From Pararhodobacter sp. (lineage in GTDB: Bacteria; Pseudomonadota; Alphaproteobacteria; Rhodobacterales; Rhodobacteraceae): a stretch of DNA of 64,000 bases. The notes beneath the pieces are model-generated. The model was given only the letters and a program-made list of their open reading frames with translations, did no database searches and had not been told where the DNA came from. Position numbers and translations under genes: made by a program. Position 1 is the stretch's first letter, and the number at the start of each line of letters is the position of its first letter. Location of the stretch: assembly GCA_020832545.1 (NCBI GenBank), contig JAFIEK010000006.1, positions 1 through 64,000 on the forward strand, in the 5' to 3' direction. This document shows, in pieces, positions 19,143 to 28,402 of the stretch.

Positions 19143-20236
19143 AGCGCCGGCAGTTCCTGACCACAGCCAGCGCGGGCCTTGCGCTGGGGGCGGGCGTCAG
19201 CACGTTGACCAGCGCGTTGGCCAGTGCGGCGGCACATGCGCGCCAGCCCGGCTTGCCGCATCCGCTCTGGCCGCTCTGGCAGGCGTGGCGCAGCGCGCAT
19301 CTGGATTTCAGCGGCCGGGTCATCGATGCGCCGCAGCGGCTGGCCAGCCATTCCGAAGGGCAGGGCTATGGCATGGTGCTGGCCAGCGAGTTCGGTGACG
19401 CCGACGCCTTTCGCCGGATGGACGACTGGACGCAGGCCAATCTTGCAATCCGGCCCGATGCCTTGCTGGCGTGGCGATGGCTGCCGGATATTCCCCAGCG
19501 CGTGCCCGATCTCAACAATGCCAGCGATGGCGATCTGTTCTATGCTTGGGCGCTCTTGCGCGGGGCCGAGCGGTTCAACCGGCCAGAGCTGCGCGCCCGC
19601 GCCACTGAAATTGCCAGCGATCTGGTGCGCAAATGCGTGGCCGCCCGGCCCGACCGCCCCGGCACCCCGGTTCTGCTACCCGCCGAACAGGGGTTCATCA
19701 CGCGCGAGGGGATCATCTTCAACCCGTCCTATATCATGCCGCTGGCTTTGCGCGAACTGGCGTCGGCCACGGGCGAAAGCCGTCTGGAGCAGGTCGCGCA
19801 ATCAGGGCTGGATCTGATGGCGGATCTGTCACGCGGCGGGCTGGTGCCCGACTGGCTGGAAATCACCGCATCCGGCCCCCGCCCGGCGGCGGATTTTTCG
19901 TTCGACACCGGCTATGAAGCCCTGCGCGTACCGCTGTTTCTGGTCTGGTCCGGCGAAGCCGCGCACCCGGCTTTGCGCGAGATGACTGCGGCCATGGCGC
20001 AGGTTCCGGCTGGGCAGGCGGCGACTGTGATCGACAGCCGCAGCGGCGAGGTTCTTGAAATGAGCACGCATCAAGGCTACCGGGCCGTGGCCGCGCTGAC
20101 CTCATGTGTATCCCGTCAAGGCGTGGGGGCACCGCTTCCGCCATTCGCGCCGTCACAACCCTATTACCCAGCCACTTTGCATCTCTTTGCATTGATGGTG
20201 CAATCAAGGTTCTTTCCCTCATGCCTACCCATCTGA
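19139..20236 (+). CDS. bcsZ: Periplasmic endoglucanase BcsZ (GH8)
   Basis: BcsZ is an endo-1,4-beta-glucanase of family GH8 that trims nascent cellulose. The general acid is Glu73 in HSEGQGYGM and the catalytic Asp region is NNASDGD (Asp130/132). The N-terminus KRRQFLTTASAGLALG resembles a Tat or Sec signal with a twin basic start. At 365 residues it is of normal length. Its last 16 bases overlap the next gene. Confidence 0.93.
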   Translation: MKRRQFLTTASAGLALGAGVSTLTSALASAAAHARQPGLPHPLWPLWQAWRSAHLDFSGRVIDAPQRLASHSEGQGYGMVLASEFGDADAFRRMDDWTQANLAIRPDALLAWRWLPDIPQRVPDLNNASDGDLFYAWALLRGAERFNRPELRARATEIASDLVRKCVAARPDRPGTPVLLPAEQGFITREGIIFNPSYIMPLALRELASATGESRLEQVAQSGLDLMADLSRGGLVPDWLEITASGPRPAADFSFDTGYEALRVPLFLVWSGEAAHPALREMTAAMAQVPAGQAATVIDSRSGEVLEMSTHQGYRAVAALTSCVSRQGVGAPLPPFAPSQPYYPATLHLFALMVQSRFFPSCLPI

Positions 20237-21702
20237 ACCGCTCATCTGTTCTTCTCGCGCTGGCCTTGGTCTGTGCGCAGGCTCTGGCGCTTCCTGCTCT
20301 GGCGCAGACCCCCGGTCAGGATGACCTTCAGGCGCTGCGATACTACCTGCAGGAAGACAACCAGCAGGCCGTGCGCTCGGAAATGCGGCGCTTGCAGTTG
20401 CAGTTTCCGGAATGGACGCCGCCATCCGATCTGTCCAATCTGTTTGAGACGCGCGGGCCGGAAAACATTGACCGGATCTACCGGCTGATCGAGGCGGAGG
20501 ATTTTGATGCCGCGCGTGCCCTGATCGAAGAGACCGACAGCGCCTTTGCCGACTGGTCGCCACCCTCGGAAATGCTGGCGCTCTTGAATGTGTCCGAGGC
20601 CCAGCATGCCTTCAGCGCCGCGGTGGAAAGCAGTCAGCCCGAGGTGGCCGTCGGCATCGCCCGTGGCATTCCGGCGATCCTGTCATGCGAGCGCATCAAT
20701 AACGCCTGGGATCTGGGCGATATGCATCTGCTTTTGGGTGACACGAGCGCCGCGCTGAGTGTTTATCGCGCGGTGCTGCGCAGTTGCAGCGCGCCCGAGA
20801 TCCTGATCGCCACGCTGGAAAAGGCCGATGCGGTGGCAAGTCTGGACGAGCTGACCGAGTATTCAGACATCGCGCAGGCGCAGGCCCCGGCCGCTGAGGG
20901 GCGCATTCGTCAGGTTGAGGACCGGTTGCGCGCCGGGCGGCAGGTGCCCGCGCGCTGGGGCAATGGCGAGAGCGTGATCGCGCTGGATGCTGCGGGCGCG
21001 GCCACCGCCACAGCCACCGCCCCGCCGGTCTCAGCCGATAGCCCGCGCCCGCCGCCTCGCCCTACGGTTGCGGATGCCCCGTCAGCCCCCGCCGCACCAA
21101 CCGCCGCCGCGCCTGCTGCCGCGCCTTCAGCCCCCGCGCAACCTTCGCAACCGGCGCGCGGGGTGTCAGCGGTTCAGGCCGCCGCCGACCGCGGGGCCTG
21201 GGCGGAGTGTCTGGCGCTGTCCACCGGCGCCACCCAGATTGCGGTGATCTATCAGCGCGGCTGGTGCGCCTATAACGCTGACCGCACCATGGAGGCTATC
21301 GCCGCGTTTCGTGAGGCGGCGGCGCGCGGCACCTCGGACATCATGCGCCGGGATGCGCAATACGGCATGATGCTGTCGATGTTGCAGTTGAACATGACCG
21401 AAGACGTCGCCCGCCTGTCCGCCAACGCGCCGATGACGCGCGAGCAGCGGGTTGAGATTGAGGGTCAGATCCTCGACCAGCGCGGTGTGCGCGCCTATAA
21501 CAATCGCGAGTATGCTCGCGCGGTCAGTTTTTTCGATGCCCATGCAGAGCTGACGGGCATCATGCGGCGCGATCTACAACTGCTCAAAGGCTATGCCCTG
21601 CTCAATATGGGCCACCGCGAGGCTGCGCGGGCGATCTTCACGCAGTTGGACCGCCAGCTGTCCACCCGCGATACGCGCGCCGCGATCGAGGCGTCGTTCT
21701 GA
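20221..21702 (+). CDS. Secreted TPR-like protein of the cellulose operon (BcsC-like without barrel)
   Basis: The 493-residue product starts with a signal peptide ending in LPALAQ and has helical repeat regions at both ends resembling TPR, separated by an Ala/Pro-rich linker at about 265-320. It occupies the place of BcsC, but there is no C-terminal outer-membrane beta-barrel, so an exporter pore is missing or encoded elsewhere. The ATG at 20221 is chosen over the open frame extending to 20104 because it gives a clean signal peptide and a 16-base overlap with bcsZ. It probably forms a periplasmic scaffold. Confidence 0.7.
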   Translation: MPTHLNRSSVLLALALVCAQALALPALAQTPGQDDLQALRYYLQEDNQQAVRSEMRRLQLQFPEWTPPSDLSNLFETRGPENIDRIYRLIEAEDFDAARALIEETDSAFADWSPPSEMLALLNVSEAQHAFSAAVESSQPEVAVGIARGIPAILSCERINNAWDLGDMHLLLGDTSAALSVYRAVLRSCSAPEILIATLEKADAVASLDELTEYSDIAQAQAPAAEGRIRQVEDRLRAGRQVPARWGNGESVIALDAAGAATATATAPPVSADSPRPPPRPTVADAPSAPAAPTAAAPAAAPSAPAQPSQPARGVSAVQAAADRGAWAECLALSTGATQIAVIYQRGWCAYNADRTMEAIAAFREAAARGTSDIMRRDAQYGMMLSMLQLNMTEDVARLSANAPMTREQRVEIEGQILDQRGVRAYNNREYARAVSFFDAHAELTGIMRRDLQLLKGYALLNMGHREAARAIFTQLDRQLSTRDTRAAIEASF

Positions 21703-21744
21703 TCCGCCACAGCTGACTGCCGCACCTGTCTGCCACGCCGAACT

Positions 21745-21767
21745 ACCGGCCCGTATTTCGGGCCGGT
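21745..21767 (+). terminator. Hairpin after the cellulose operon
   Basis: ACCGGCCCG and CGGGCCGGT form a perfect 9-bp stem with loop TATTT, 43 bases after the last bcs gene. No T-run follows, so termination may need Rho or be incomplete. Confidence 0.5.
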
Positions 21768-21866
21768 CAGCTCTCTGGTGCTTGACAGCGGGGGGCAGGA
21801 CGTGGTGAATTTCAATCAAGCGATTAATCAAATCTTAACGACCCGCACAAAACCTGAGGCCCCGGC

Positions 21867-22565
21867 ATGAGCCGCTCGACAGCACAACCCAGCGCGCGCG
21901 CGACAACCCAGGAGGTGATTCTGGACGCCGCCGAAGAGGTGTTTGCCGACAGCGGCTTTCACGGGGCCACCACCCGTGCCATCGCCGAATGCGCGCAGGC
22001 CAATGCGGCGCTGATCCACTATTATTTCGGCAGCAAGGAAGCCCTGTTCGAAGCCGTGTTCGCCCGCCGCTCTGAAGCAATCAACGAGGAACGCCGGGCG
22101 CGGCTGGCGGCGTTGCATGACGCTGACGCAGTGACGCTGGAGGCGATACTGGACGCGCTCTTGCGGCCTACCGTCTCGCTGGGGCGCGACCCGGAACGCG
22201 GCGGGGCGCATTATGCACGGCTGCTGGTGCATGTTGCCTCAGGAACCGATGAGCGCTCGCGCCGCATGACGGGTGAGCGTTACAACGCCATTGCCCGGCA
22301 ATTCATTGCGGAAATTCTGGCAACGGTGCCCGGCCTGTCGCGCGGTGACGCGGTGCGCGGCTACATGAATGCCATCGCCATCGGCATGTCGCTGATGGCC
22401 CCGACTGGGCGCACCGAGGATCTGTCAGAGGGCGCGCTCAGCGACCGCGATCTGGACGCCATCATCTCCGGGGCGGTGCGCTTTATCGCTGCCGGTATCT
22501 ATGCGCTCGCCGCCCCGGGAGGGGGCGGCGGTGCAGCTGACACGCTGCCCGGACCAACCCCGTAA
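21867..22565 (+). CDS. TetR-family transcriptional regulator
   Basis: The 232-residue protein has an N-terminal TetR DNA-binding domain with the typical sequence ATTRAIAECAQANAALIHYYFGSKE; the C-terminal ligand domain is like that of CerR/YbiH-type regulators. It lies 34 bases before the TRAP binding-protein gene on the same strand and is the likely regulator of that unit. The ligand is unknown. The tail is glycine-rich. Confidence 0.9.
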   Translation: MSRSTAQPSARATTQEVILDAAEEVFADSGFHGATTRAIAECAQANAALIHYYFGSKEALFEAVFARRSEAINEERRARLAALHDADAVTLEAILDALLRPTVSLGRDPERGGAHYARLLVHVASGTDERSRRMTGERYNAIARQFIAEILATVPGLSRGDAVRGYMNAIAIGMSLMAPTGRTEDLSEGALSDRDLDAIISGAVRFIAAGIYALAAPGGGGGAADTLPGPTP

Positions 22566-22599
22566 CAGCGGGGCGCCGGTTTTTTTGGGAGGAGAAACC

Positions 22600-23670
22600 A
22601 TGAAAAATTCAATCCGCACTTATCTCAGCTTGCCGGTGCTTGCGGCGGGGCTGGCCCTGCCTGGCACTGCCCCGGCCCAGTCCATCGATGTGACACTGGT
22701 GAACGGCCACCCGCCGATCTTTTTGTGGGTCAAGCACCTGTCCGAGACCTTCATCCCCGCCGTCAACGCAGCGCTTGAAGGCACTGAGCATGAGATCAAC
22801 TGGTCCGAAGCCTATGGCGGCAGTCTGGCCGCCGTCGGTGGTGAGCTGGAGGCGATCGAGGACGGGCTGGCTGAAGTGGGGGCCATGCCCACCGTTTTCC
22901 TGCCCAACCAGTTGCCGTTGCAGAATGTCAGCTACAACACGCCCTTCGGCCCCTCGGATCCGCAGATTGTGATGGACACGCTGGACATGCTGCACGCCAC
23001 CGTCCCCGGCATGGTGGAAAGCTGGCATGCCTATGATGCCGAATATCTGGGCGGCGGCTTTGCGCTGGACAATTACGTGCTGATGACCACCTTCCCGGTG
23101 ACCAGCATCGATGATCTTCAGGGCCGCCGGATCGGTGCGCCCGGCCCGGCGGTGAACTGGGTTGAGGGCACCGGCGCGGTGGGGGTCTCGGGCAATCTGA
23201 CGACCTATTACAACGACATCCAGACCGGCGTGTTCGAAGGCGTGATCGTGTTTCCCACTGCTGCGGCCCCGGCGCGTCTGCATGAGGTTGCGCCCTATGT
23301 GACCATCACCGATTTCGGCGCGCAATACGCCGGAACGCTGGTGGCCAACCGCACATGGTTCGCCGATCAGCCCGAGGCTGTGCAGAATGCCCTGCGCGCG
23401 GGCGCTGAGGCCTATACTGCAGCCTATCTGGCCGAACAGACCGAGCGCGTTGAAGCCGCCATGGCCACCATCGCGTCAGACGAGGACCGGCTGCATGTGC
23501 TCAGCGCGGACGAGCGCGCCCGCTGGGCCGCCGCGCTGCCTGACATCGCTGGCAACTGGGCTGCGAATGCTGATGGCATGGGGTTGCCCGGCACCGAAGT
23601 GCTGAACGCTTATGTGGAAGCGCTCAAGGACGCTGGGGTCGATCTGGGCCGCGACTGGTCGCAGCGCTGA
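22600..23670 (+). CDS. TRAP transporter substrate-binding protein (DctP family)
   Basis: This 356-residue periplasmic protein captures the substrate for the DctQM permease that follows. It has a signal peptide ending APAQ and the DctP fold, including the region GRRIGAPGPAVNWV. GGGAGGAGAAACC gives a strong ribosome binding site for the ATG at 22600, so longer open frames upstream are rejected. The substrate cannot be read from sequence; the downstream enzymes suggest a carboxylate that ends as a beta-keto acid. A strong hairpin follows the gene. Confidence 0.92.
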   Translation: MKNSIRTYLSLPVLAAGLALPGTAPAQSIDVTLVNGHPPIFLWVKHLSETFIPAVNAALEGTEHEINWSEAYGGSLAAVGGELEAIEDGLAEVGAMPTVFLPNQLPLQNVSYNTPFGPSDPQIVMDTLDMLHATVPGMVESWHAYDAEYLGGGFALDNYVLMTTFPVTSIDDLQGRRIGAPGPAVNWVEGTGAVGVSGNLTTYYNDIQTGVFEGVIVFPTAAAPARLHEVAPYVTITDFGAQYAGTLVANRTWFADQPEAVQNALRAGAEAYTAAYLAEQTERVEAAMATIASDEDRLHVLSADERARWAAALPDIAGNWAANADGMGLPGTEVLNAYVEALKDAGVDLGRDWSQR

Positions 23671-23683
23671 CACCTGCCGCAAC

Positions 23684-23721
23684 CGCCCGCCCCTGCGCCC
23701 CGACCGGCGCAGGGGCGGGCG
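23684..23721 (+). promoter_or_regulatory. Strong intercistronic hairpin after the TRAP binding-protein gene
   Basis: CGCCCGCCCCTGCGCC and GGCGCAGGGGCGGGCG form a perfect 16-bp stem with a 6-base loop between dctP and dctQ. There is no T-run. Such hairpins are known to protect the upstream message from 3' decay or to attenuate transcription, which would give much more binding protein than permease. Confidence 0.7.
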
Positions 23722-23754
23722 ACCCATTCCTGCCCGGCTGACGGAACCCCCCTC

Positions 23755-24306
23755 ATGTCCACCACCGAAGACCTGCGCACGGGGCTCTGGCCCCTTGATG
23801 TCACCGCGCTGGCGCTTGACCGCGCGACGGCCGTGCTGTCGGCGCTTGGCACTGCGCTGATCCTTGGCATCATGCTTCTGATCGCCGCCGATGTGACGGG
23901 CCGCTTTTTCATGGGCAAACCCATCGCCGGGGTGCCGGAAATGGTGGCCATGTCGATCCTGGCTATCGTCTTTCTGCAGATCGCCAACACTTTGGCGCGC
24001 GGCAAGCTGACGCGCTCGGATGCCGTTCTGAAGATGCTGCAAAACCGCGTGCCCCGGCTGGGCGATGCGCTGGACGCGGTGTTGCACGGGGCCGGGGCCT
24101 GGCTGATCTGGACACTGCTCACCGCCTTTTACCCCTTGTTCATGCGCTCATACGGGCGCGGGCAGATGGTGGGCACGGTGGGGCAGTTTCTGGCCCCGAT
24201 CTGGCCGGTGCACGGTATTGTTCTGGTCGGATCGGCACTTTTGTTCGCGGTCTTTGTCACCCGTGCGCTGGCCCTGAGCGTGCATGCAGTGCGGGGGCGG
24301 CCATGA
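23755..24306 (+). CDS. TRAP transporter small permease (DctQ family)
   Basis: The 183-residue membrane protein has four hydrophobic segments and the DctQ pattern ADVTGRFFMGKPIAGVPEMV in the second. It partners the large permease, whose ATG overlaps its stop (ATGA). Confidence 0.9.
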   Translation: MSTTEDLRTGLWPLDVTALALDRATAVLSALGTALILGIMLLIAADVTGRFFMGKPIAGVPEMVAMSILAIVFLQIANTLARGKLTRSDAVLKMLQNRVPRLGDALDAVLHGAGAWLIWTLLTAFYPLFMRSYGRGQMVGTVGQFLAPIWPVHGIVLVGSALLFAVFVTRALALSVHAVRGRP

Positions 24307-25619
24307 CCGGTATTGAAATTGGTCTGTGGTCGCTGGCGGGTATTCTGTCGCTGATCTGGCTGGGCATGCATGTGTCCATCGCGCTGGCGCTGGTCAGTTT
24401 TCTGGGCATCTGGGCCCTGCGCGACAACCCGCAACTGGCCGCGCGCGCCCTGTCGCTGGCGGCGCGTGAAAGCATCTCGTCGTATCTCTTTGGTGTGGTG
24501 CCGCTGTTCGTGCTGATGGGGCTGGTGGTCAGCCGCGCCGATATCGGGCGCGATACGTTCGATGTGGCCAACCGCGCCTTTCACCGGCTCAAGGGCGGGC
24601 TGGGGATGGCGACAGTCGGGGCGAATGCGGTGTTTGCGGCGATCACCGGCATTTCCATCGCCTCGGCGGCTGTCTTCGCCAAGGTCGCTGTCCCTGAGAT
24701 GATGCGCATCGGCCATACCGGGCGTTTTGCCAGCGGGGTTGTGGCGGGCTCGTCGGTGCTGGGAATGATGATCCCGCCGTCGCTGCTCCTGATCCTCTAT
24801 GGCATCCTTGCTGAGCAGTCGGTGGGACATCTGTTCATCGCCGGTATCGGCCCCGGACTGGTGCTGGCGCTGGCGTTCTGCATCGGTATCGCGGTGATGG
24901 TGCGCTTCTTTCCGGGCTTCACCGGCACCGCCACCGCTATCCCGCGTGAGCGTCTGGCACCGGTGTCGCTGCTGCGCGACACCACCAGCAAGCTTCTGCC
25001 CATCGTGCTTCTGATCACGCTGGTCCTGGGCGGCATCTATGGCGGCGTTTTTACGCCGACCGAGGCCGGGGCGATCGGCGCGCTGGGGGCCATCATCATC
25101 GCGCTGGCCAAGCGGCGGATCGGGGCGCGCACGCTGTGGCAGGTGACGCTGGAGACCGGCCATATCACCGCCGCCATCTGCTTTCTGATCATCGCCGCCA
25201 CGATGTATTCGCGGTTTCTGTCGCTCTCGGGCCTGCCCGCCTTCATGACTGAATGGGTGACGGCGCGCGATGTGGGCATCTATGGTTTCATCCTGCTCTA
25301 CTGCCTGATCCTGATTGTTCTGGGCACGATCCTTGATTCCTCGTCGATCATGCTGATCGCGCTGCCCTTGGTGCTGCCCATTGCGCAGGCCATGCAGATT
25401 GACCTGATCTGGTTTGGCATCATCACGGTTCTGGCCGTTGAGATCGGGTTGCTGACACCGCCCTTGGGCCTGTCGGTCTATGTCATCAAGGGTGCGCTCG
25501 ATGATCCGCGCATCAGCCTTGGCGACGTGTTTTCCGGGGCTGCGCCCTTTGCCCTGATCATGGCGGTGGTGCTGGGGCTGATCATCGTCTTTCCCGCCAT
25601 CGCCATTGGCTTGCTTTAG
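24303..25619 (+). CDS. TRAP transporter large permease (DctM family)
   Basis: The 438-residue protein has about twelve hydrophobic segments and typical DctM motifs such as GSSVLGMMIPPSLLLILYG and GVFTPTEAGAIGA. It forms the sodium-coupled channel with the small permease. The next gene begins 10 bases after the stop. Confidence 0.95.
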   Translation: MTGIEIGLWSLAGILSLIWLGMHVSIALALVSFLGIWALRDNPQLAARALSLAARESISSYLFGVVPLFVLMGLVVSRADIGRDTFDVANRAFHRLKGGLGMATVGANAVFAAITGISIASAAVFAKVAVPEMMRIGHTGRFASGVVAGSSVLGMMIPPSLLLILYGILAEQSVGHLFIAGIGPGLVLALAFCIGIAVMVRFFPGFTGTATAIPRERLAPVSLLRDTTSKLLPIVLLITLVLGGIYGGVFTPTEAGAIGALGAIIIALAKRRIGARTLWQVTLETGHITAAICFLIIAATMYSRFLSLSGLPAFMTEWVTARDVGIYGFILLYCLILIVLGTILDSSSIMLIALPLVLPIAQAMQIDLIWFGIITVLAVEIGLLTPPLGLSVYVIKGALDDPRISLGDVFSGAAPFALIMAVVLGLIIVFPAIAIGLL

Positions 25620-25629
25620 GAGATTTAGC

Positions 25630-26400
25630 ATGAAAATCATTGACCTGTCCGTGCCGCTGGAAACCGGCATTGCATCAGACCCGCCGGGGTTTGAACCCAA
25701 GATCACCTATCTGGACCACAGCCAGACCGCAGGTCAGATCACCCAGTTCTTCCCCGGTATGACGCAAGAAGACCTGCCCGACGGCGAGGGCTGGGCGGTC
25801 GAGATGATCCAGTGCATCACCCATAACGGCACCCATCTGGACGCGCCCTATCACCACCATTCCACCATGGACGGCGGCAAACGGGCGATCACCATTGACG
25901 AGGTGCCGCTGGAATGGTGCTTCCAGCCCGGTGTGAAGCTGGATTTTCGTCATTTCCCCGACGGTTATGTGGTCCAGCCCGCGGATGTCGAGGCTGAGCT
26001 GACGCGCATCGGCCACACCCTCAGCCCGCTGGAGATCGTGGTGATCAACACTGCCGCCGGCGAGGCCTATGGCCAGCCCGATTATCTGGACAAGGGCTGC
26101 GGCATGGGCCGGGCCGCCACACTCTGGCTGCTGGAGCGCGGGGTGCGTGTGACCGGCACGGATGGCTGGTCATGGGACGCGCCGTTTTCGTTCACACGCG
26201 AGCGGTATATCGCCAACCCTGACCCATCCATCGTCTGGGAGGGGCATCGCGCCAGCATGGACATCGGCTATTGCCATATCGAGAAACTGGCCAATCTGGA
26301 CCAGCTTCCGCCCACCGGATTCCGCATTTCCTGCTTCCCGTTCAAGATCAAGGCAGCCTCGGCGGGTTTTGTCCGCGCTGTCGCTATAATGGAGGACTGA
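25630..26400 (+). CDS. Cyclase-family metal-dependent hydrolase (kynurenine formamidase-like)
   Basis: The 256-residue protein contains the metal-binding signature HNGTHLDAPYHH of the cyclase family (PF04199), which includes bacterial kynurenine formamidase and isatin hydrolase. These enzymes hydrolyse amides or lactams. The ATG at 25630 has a GGAG ribosome binding site. Its position directly after a TRAP system and before a BKACE enzyme suggests it opens or deformylates the imported compound; the substrate is unknown. Confidence 0.85.
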   Translation: MKIIDLSVPLETGIASDPPGFEPKITYLDHSQTAGQITQFFPGMTQEDLPDGEGWAVEMIQCITHNGTHLDAPYHHHSTMDGGKRAITIDEVPLEWCFQPGVKLDFRHFPDGYVVQPADVEAELTRIGHTLSPLEIVVINTAAGEAYGQPDYLDKGCGMGRAATLWLLERGVRVTGTDGWSWDAPFSFTRERYIANPDPSIVWEGHRASMDIGYCHIEKLANLDQLPPTGFRISCFPFKIKAASAGFVRAVAIMED

Positions 26401-26401
26401 C

Positions 26402-27340
26402 ATGGCACGCCCCCCCCGCAAGGTCATCATCACCTGCGCCGTCACCGGTGGCATTCACACGCCCACCATGTCCGACGCCGTACCCTATCGGCCCGCCGAT
26501 ATCGCATCGCAGGCGATTGACGCGGCCGAGGCCGGTGCGTCGATCCTGCACCTGCACGCGCGCGACCCCGAAAATGGCCGCCCCACGCCGGACCCTGATG
26601 TGTTCATGCAGTTTCTGCCGGTGATCAAGCAGGCCACCAATGCGGTGGTCAACATCACCACAGGCGGCGGGCTGGGCATGACGGTGGAGCAGCGCCTTGC
26701 CGCGCCGCTCAGGGCCGCGCCTGAGATGTGCTCGCTCAACATGGGGTCGATGAATTTCGCCATTCACCCGATGGCCGACAAATACACCGACTGGAAGTTT
26801 GACTGGGAAGAGCCCTTTCTGCGTGCGTCAGATGACTTCATCTTCCGCAACACCTTTCGCGATATCGAGACCGTGGTGAAGCTGCTGGGCGAGGGGCATG
26901 GCACGCGGTTCGAGCTGGAATGCTATGACATGGGGCACCTTTATAATCTGGCCTTCATGGCCGATCGCGGGGTGCTGAAACCGCCGTTCTTCATCCAGAC
27001 GATCTTTGGCATTCTGGGCGGGATCGGGGCGGACCCAGAGAACGTGGGCATCATGAAATCCACCGCCGACCGGTTGTTTGGCCGCGATTACCACTGGTCG
27101 GTTCTGGCGGCAGGCCGACACCAGATGCCCATTCTGACACAGGCGCTGACCATGGGTGCCAATGTCCGTGTTGGGCTGGAAGACAGCCTCTATATCGGGC
27201 CGGGCAAGCTGGCCGCCAGCAATGCCGAACAGGTGCGCAAGATCCGCGCGATCATCGAATCGCTGGATATGGAGGTGGCCTCGCCGGATGATGCCCGCGC
27301 GATGCTCGCGCTCAAGGGCGGCGACCGGGTGGCGTTCTGA
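26402..27340 (+). CDS. Beta-keto acid cleavage enzyme (BKACE, formerly DUF849)
   Basis: The 312-residue TIM-barrel protein shows the BKACE motifs: HLHARDP for zinc binding, GGGLGMTVEQR, SLNMGS and GLEDSLY near the C-terminus. Characterised relatives condense a beta-keto acid with acetyl-CoA to give acetoacetate and a new CoA ester, as in 3-keto-5-aminohexanoate cleavage in lysine fermentation. The family is diverse and substrate depends on pocket residues that cannot be judged here. It is followed with a one-base overlap by an SMP-30 gene. Confidence 0.9.
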   Translation: MARPPRKVIITCAVTGGIHTPTMSDAVPYRPADIASQAIDAAEAGASILHLHARDPENGRPTPDPDVFMQFLPVIKQATNAVVNITTGGGLGMTVEQRLAAPLRAAPEMCSLNMGSMNFAIHPMADKYTDWKFDWEEPFLRASDDFIFRNTFRDIETVVKLLGEGHGTRFELECYDMGHLYNLAFMADRGVLKPPFFIQTIFGILGGIGADPENVGIMKSTADRLFGRDYHWSVLAAGRHQMPILTQALTMGANVRVGLEDSLYIGPGKLAASNAEQVRKIRAIIESLDMEVASPDDARAMLALKGGDRVAF

Positions 27341-28365
27341 TGGCCCCTGCGAACCCGATTGACGGCTTCACCGTCACGGCGGCGAATCTGAGCTATATCG
27401 GCGAGGGGTTGCAACGGCCCGAGTGCATATTGGCCGAGCGCGATGGCAGCCTGTGGTCCGCCGATGCGCGCGGCGGGGTGGTGCATATTCGCCCTGACGG
27501 CACGCAACACCTGATCGCACAGGCGCTGGACACCCGCTTTGGGGCAACACAGGACGAGGCCGCGCGCTTTACCAGCGGCACCTTGCCCAACGGGCTGGCC
27601 TTTGATGCCGATGGCTCGATCCTCATTTCCAATTTTGGCACTGACCGGCTGGAGCGCATGACCCGCGATGGACAGACCGAGGTGGTGCTGGACCAGATTG
27701 ACGGCCAGCCGGTGGGCAAGGTCAATTTCGTGCTGCGCGATGGCAAGGGGCGCATCTGGATTACCGTTTCAACCCGTATCACCAACTGGATGGATGCGAT
27801 CAGCCCAAAGATCGCTGATGGCTATGTCGCGGTGCTGGACGGGCAGGGCGCGCGGATCGTGGCCGATGGCTTTGCCTTTACCAACGAGATCCGCTTCGAT
27901 GCCGCAGAGGAGTGGCTCTACGTTGTGGAAACCACCGCCCGGCGCATCACCCGGCTGCGGATCGGCGAGGGGGCGCAGGTTGAAGCGCGCGAGGTGTTCG
28001 GCCCCTCTGACACCGGCGGCTTCATCGACGGGATCGCCTTTGACGCACACGGCAACCTGTGGGGCACGCATGTCATGACCGACCGGGTGTTCGCGCTGAC
28101 GCCTGAGGGCGAGATGCGGGTGATTCTGGATGATACTGATCCGGTGAAGACCGCGGAACTGAACGCCGCTTTTGAAGCTGATGCGATCACGCCTGAATTG
28201 CTGCTCTCGCATGGCGGCACCATCGCGCCGTGGTTTGCCTCGGTCACATTCGGCGGGCTGGATCTGCGCAATGTTTACATCGGCTCACTGCGCGGCAACC
28301 GCATTCCGATGTTCCGCAGTCCGGTGGCGGGCCTGCCCATGGCGCACTGGAACGACGCAGGGTAA
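27340..28365 (+). CDS. SMP-30/gluconolactonase-family protein
   Basis: The 341-residue protein is a beta-propeller of the SMP-30/gluconolactonase/LRE family: LPNGLAFDADGSILISNFG, RIWITVSTRI and GFIDGIAFDAHGNLWGTH repeat the propeller blade pattern. Members are metal-dependent lactonases. Its ATG overlaps the BKACE stop (TGATG), so it belongs to the same operon and may open a lactone intermediate. It lacks a signal peptide. Confidence 0.85.
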   Translation: MAPANPIDGFTVTAANLSYIGEGLQRPECILAERDGSLWSADARGGVVHIRPDGTQHLIAQALDTRFGATQDEAARFTSGTLPNGLAFDADGSILISNFGTDRLERMTRDGQTEVVLDQIDGQPVGKVNFVLRDGKGRIWITVSTRITNWMDAISPKIADGYVAVLDGQGARIVADGFAFTNEIRFDAAEEWLYVVETTARRITRLRIGEGAQVEAREVFGPSDTGGFIDGIAFDAHGNLWGTHVMTDRVFALTPEGEMRVILDDTDPVKTAELNAAFEADAITPELLLSHGGTIAPWFASVTFGGLDLRNVYIGSLRGNRIPMFRSPVAGLPMAHWNDAG

Positions 28366-28368
28366 GTG

Positions 28369-28395
28369 GACGGGAAGCGCAGACCGCTTCCCGTC
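28369..28395. terminator. Hairpin between convergent genes
   Basis: GACGGGAAGCG and CGCTTCCCGTC form a perfect 11-bp stem with loop CAGAC in the 37-base space between two convergent genes. Neither strand has a clean T-run behind it. A bidirectional terminator is the natural reading. Confidence 0.5.
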
Positions 28396-28402
28396 AAAAG
28401 CT

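Noticed and set aside
22558-22586. CCCCG-TAACAG-CGGGG followed by CGCCGG and seven T, at the end of the TetR gene
   Set aside because: The stem is only 5 bp, the T-run is 6 bases away and the gene start with a strong ribosome binding site follows; considered but not called a terminator.
24129-25706. 525-codon minus-strand open frame opposite the TRAP large permease
   Set aside because: His/Gln/Asp/Arg-rich translation with no domain-like segments, antisense to a recognisable DctM gene.
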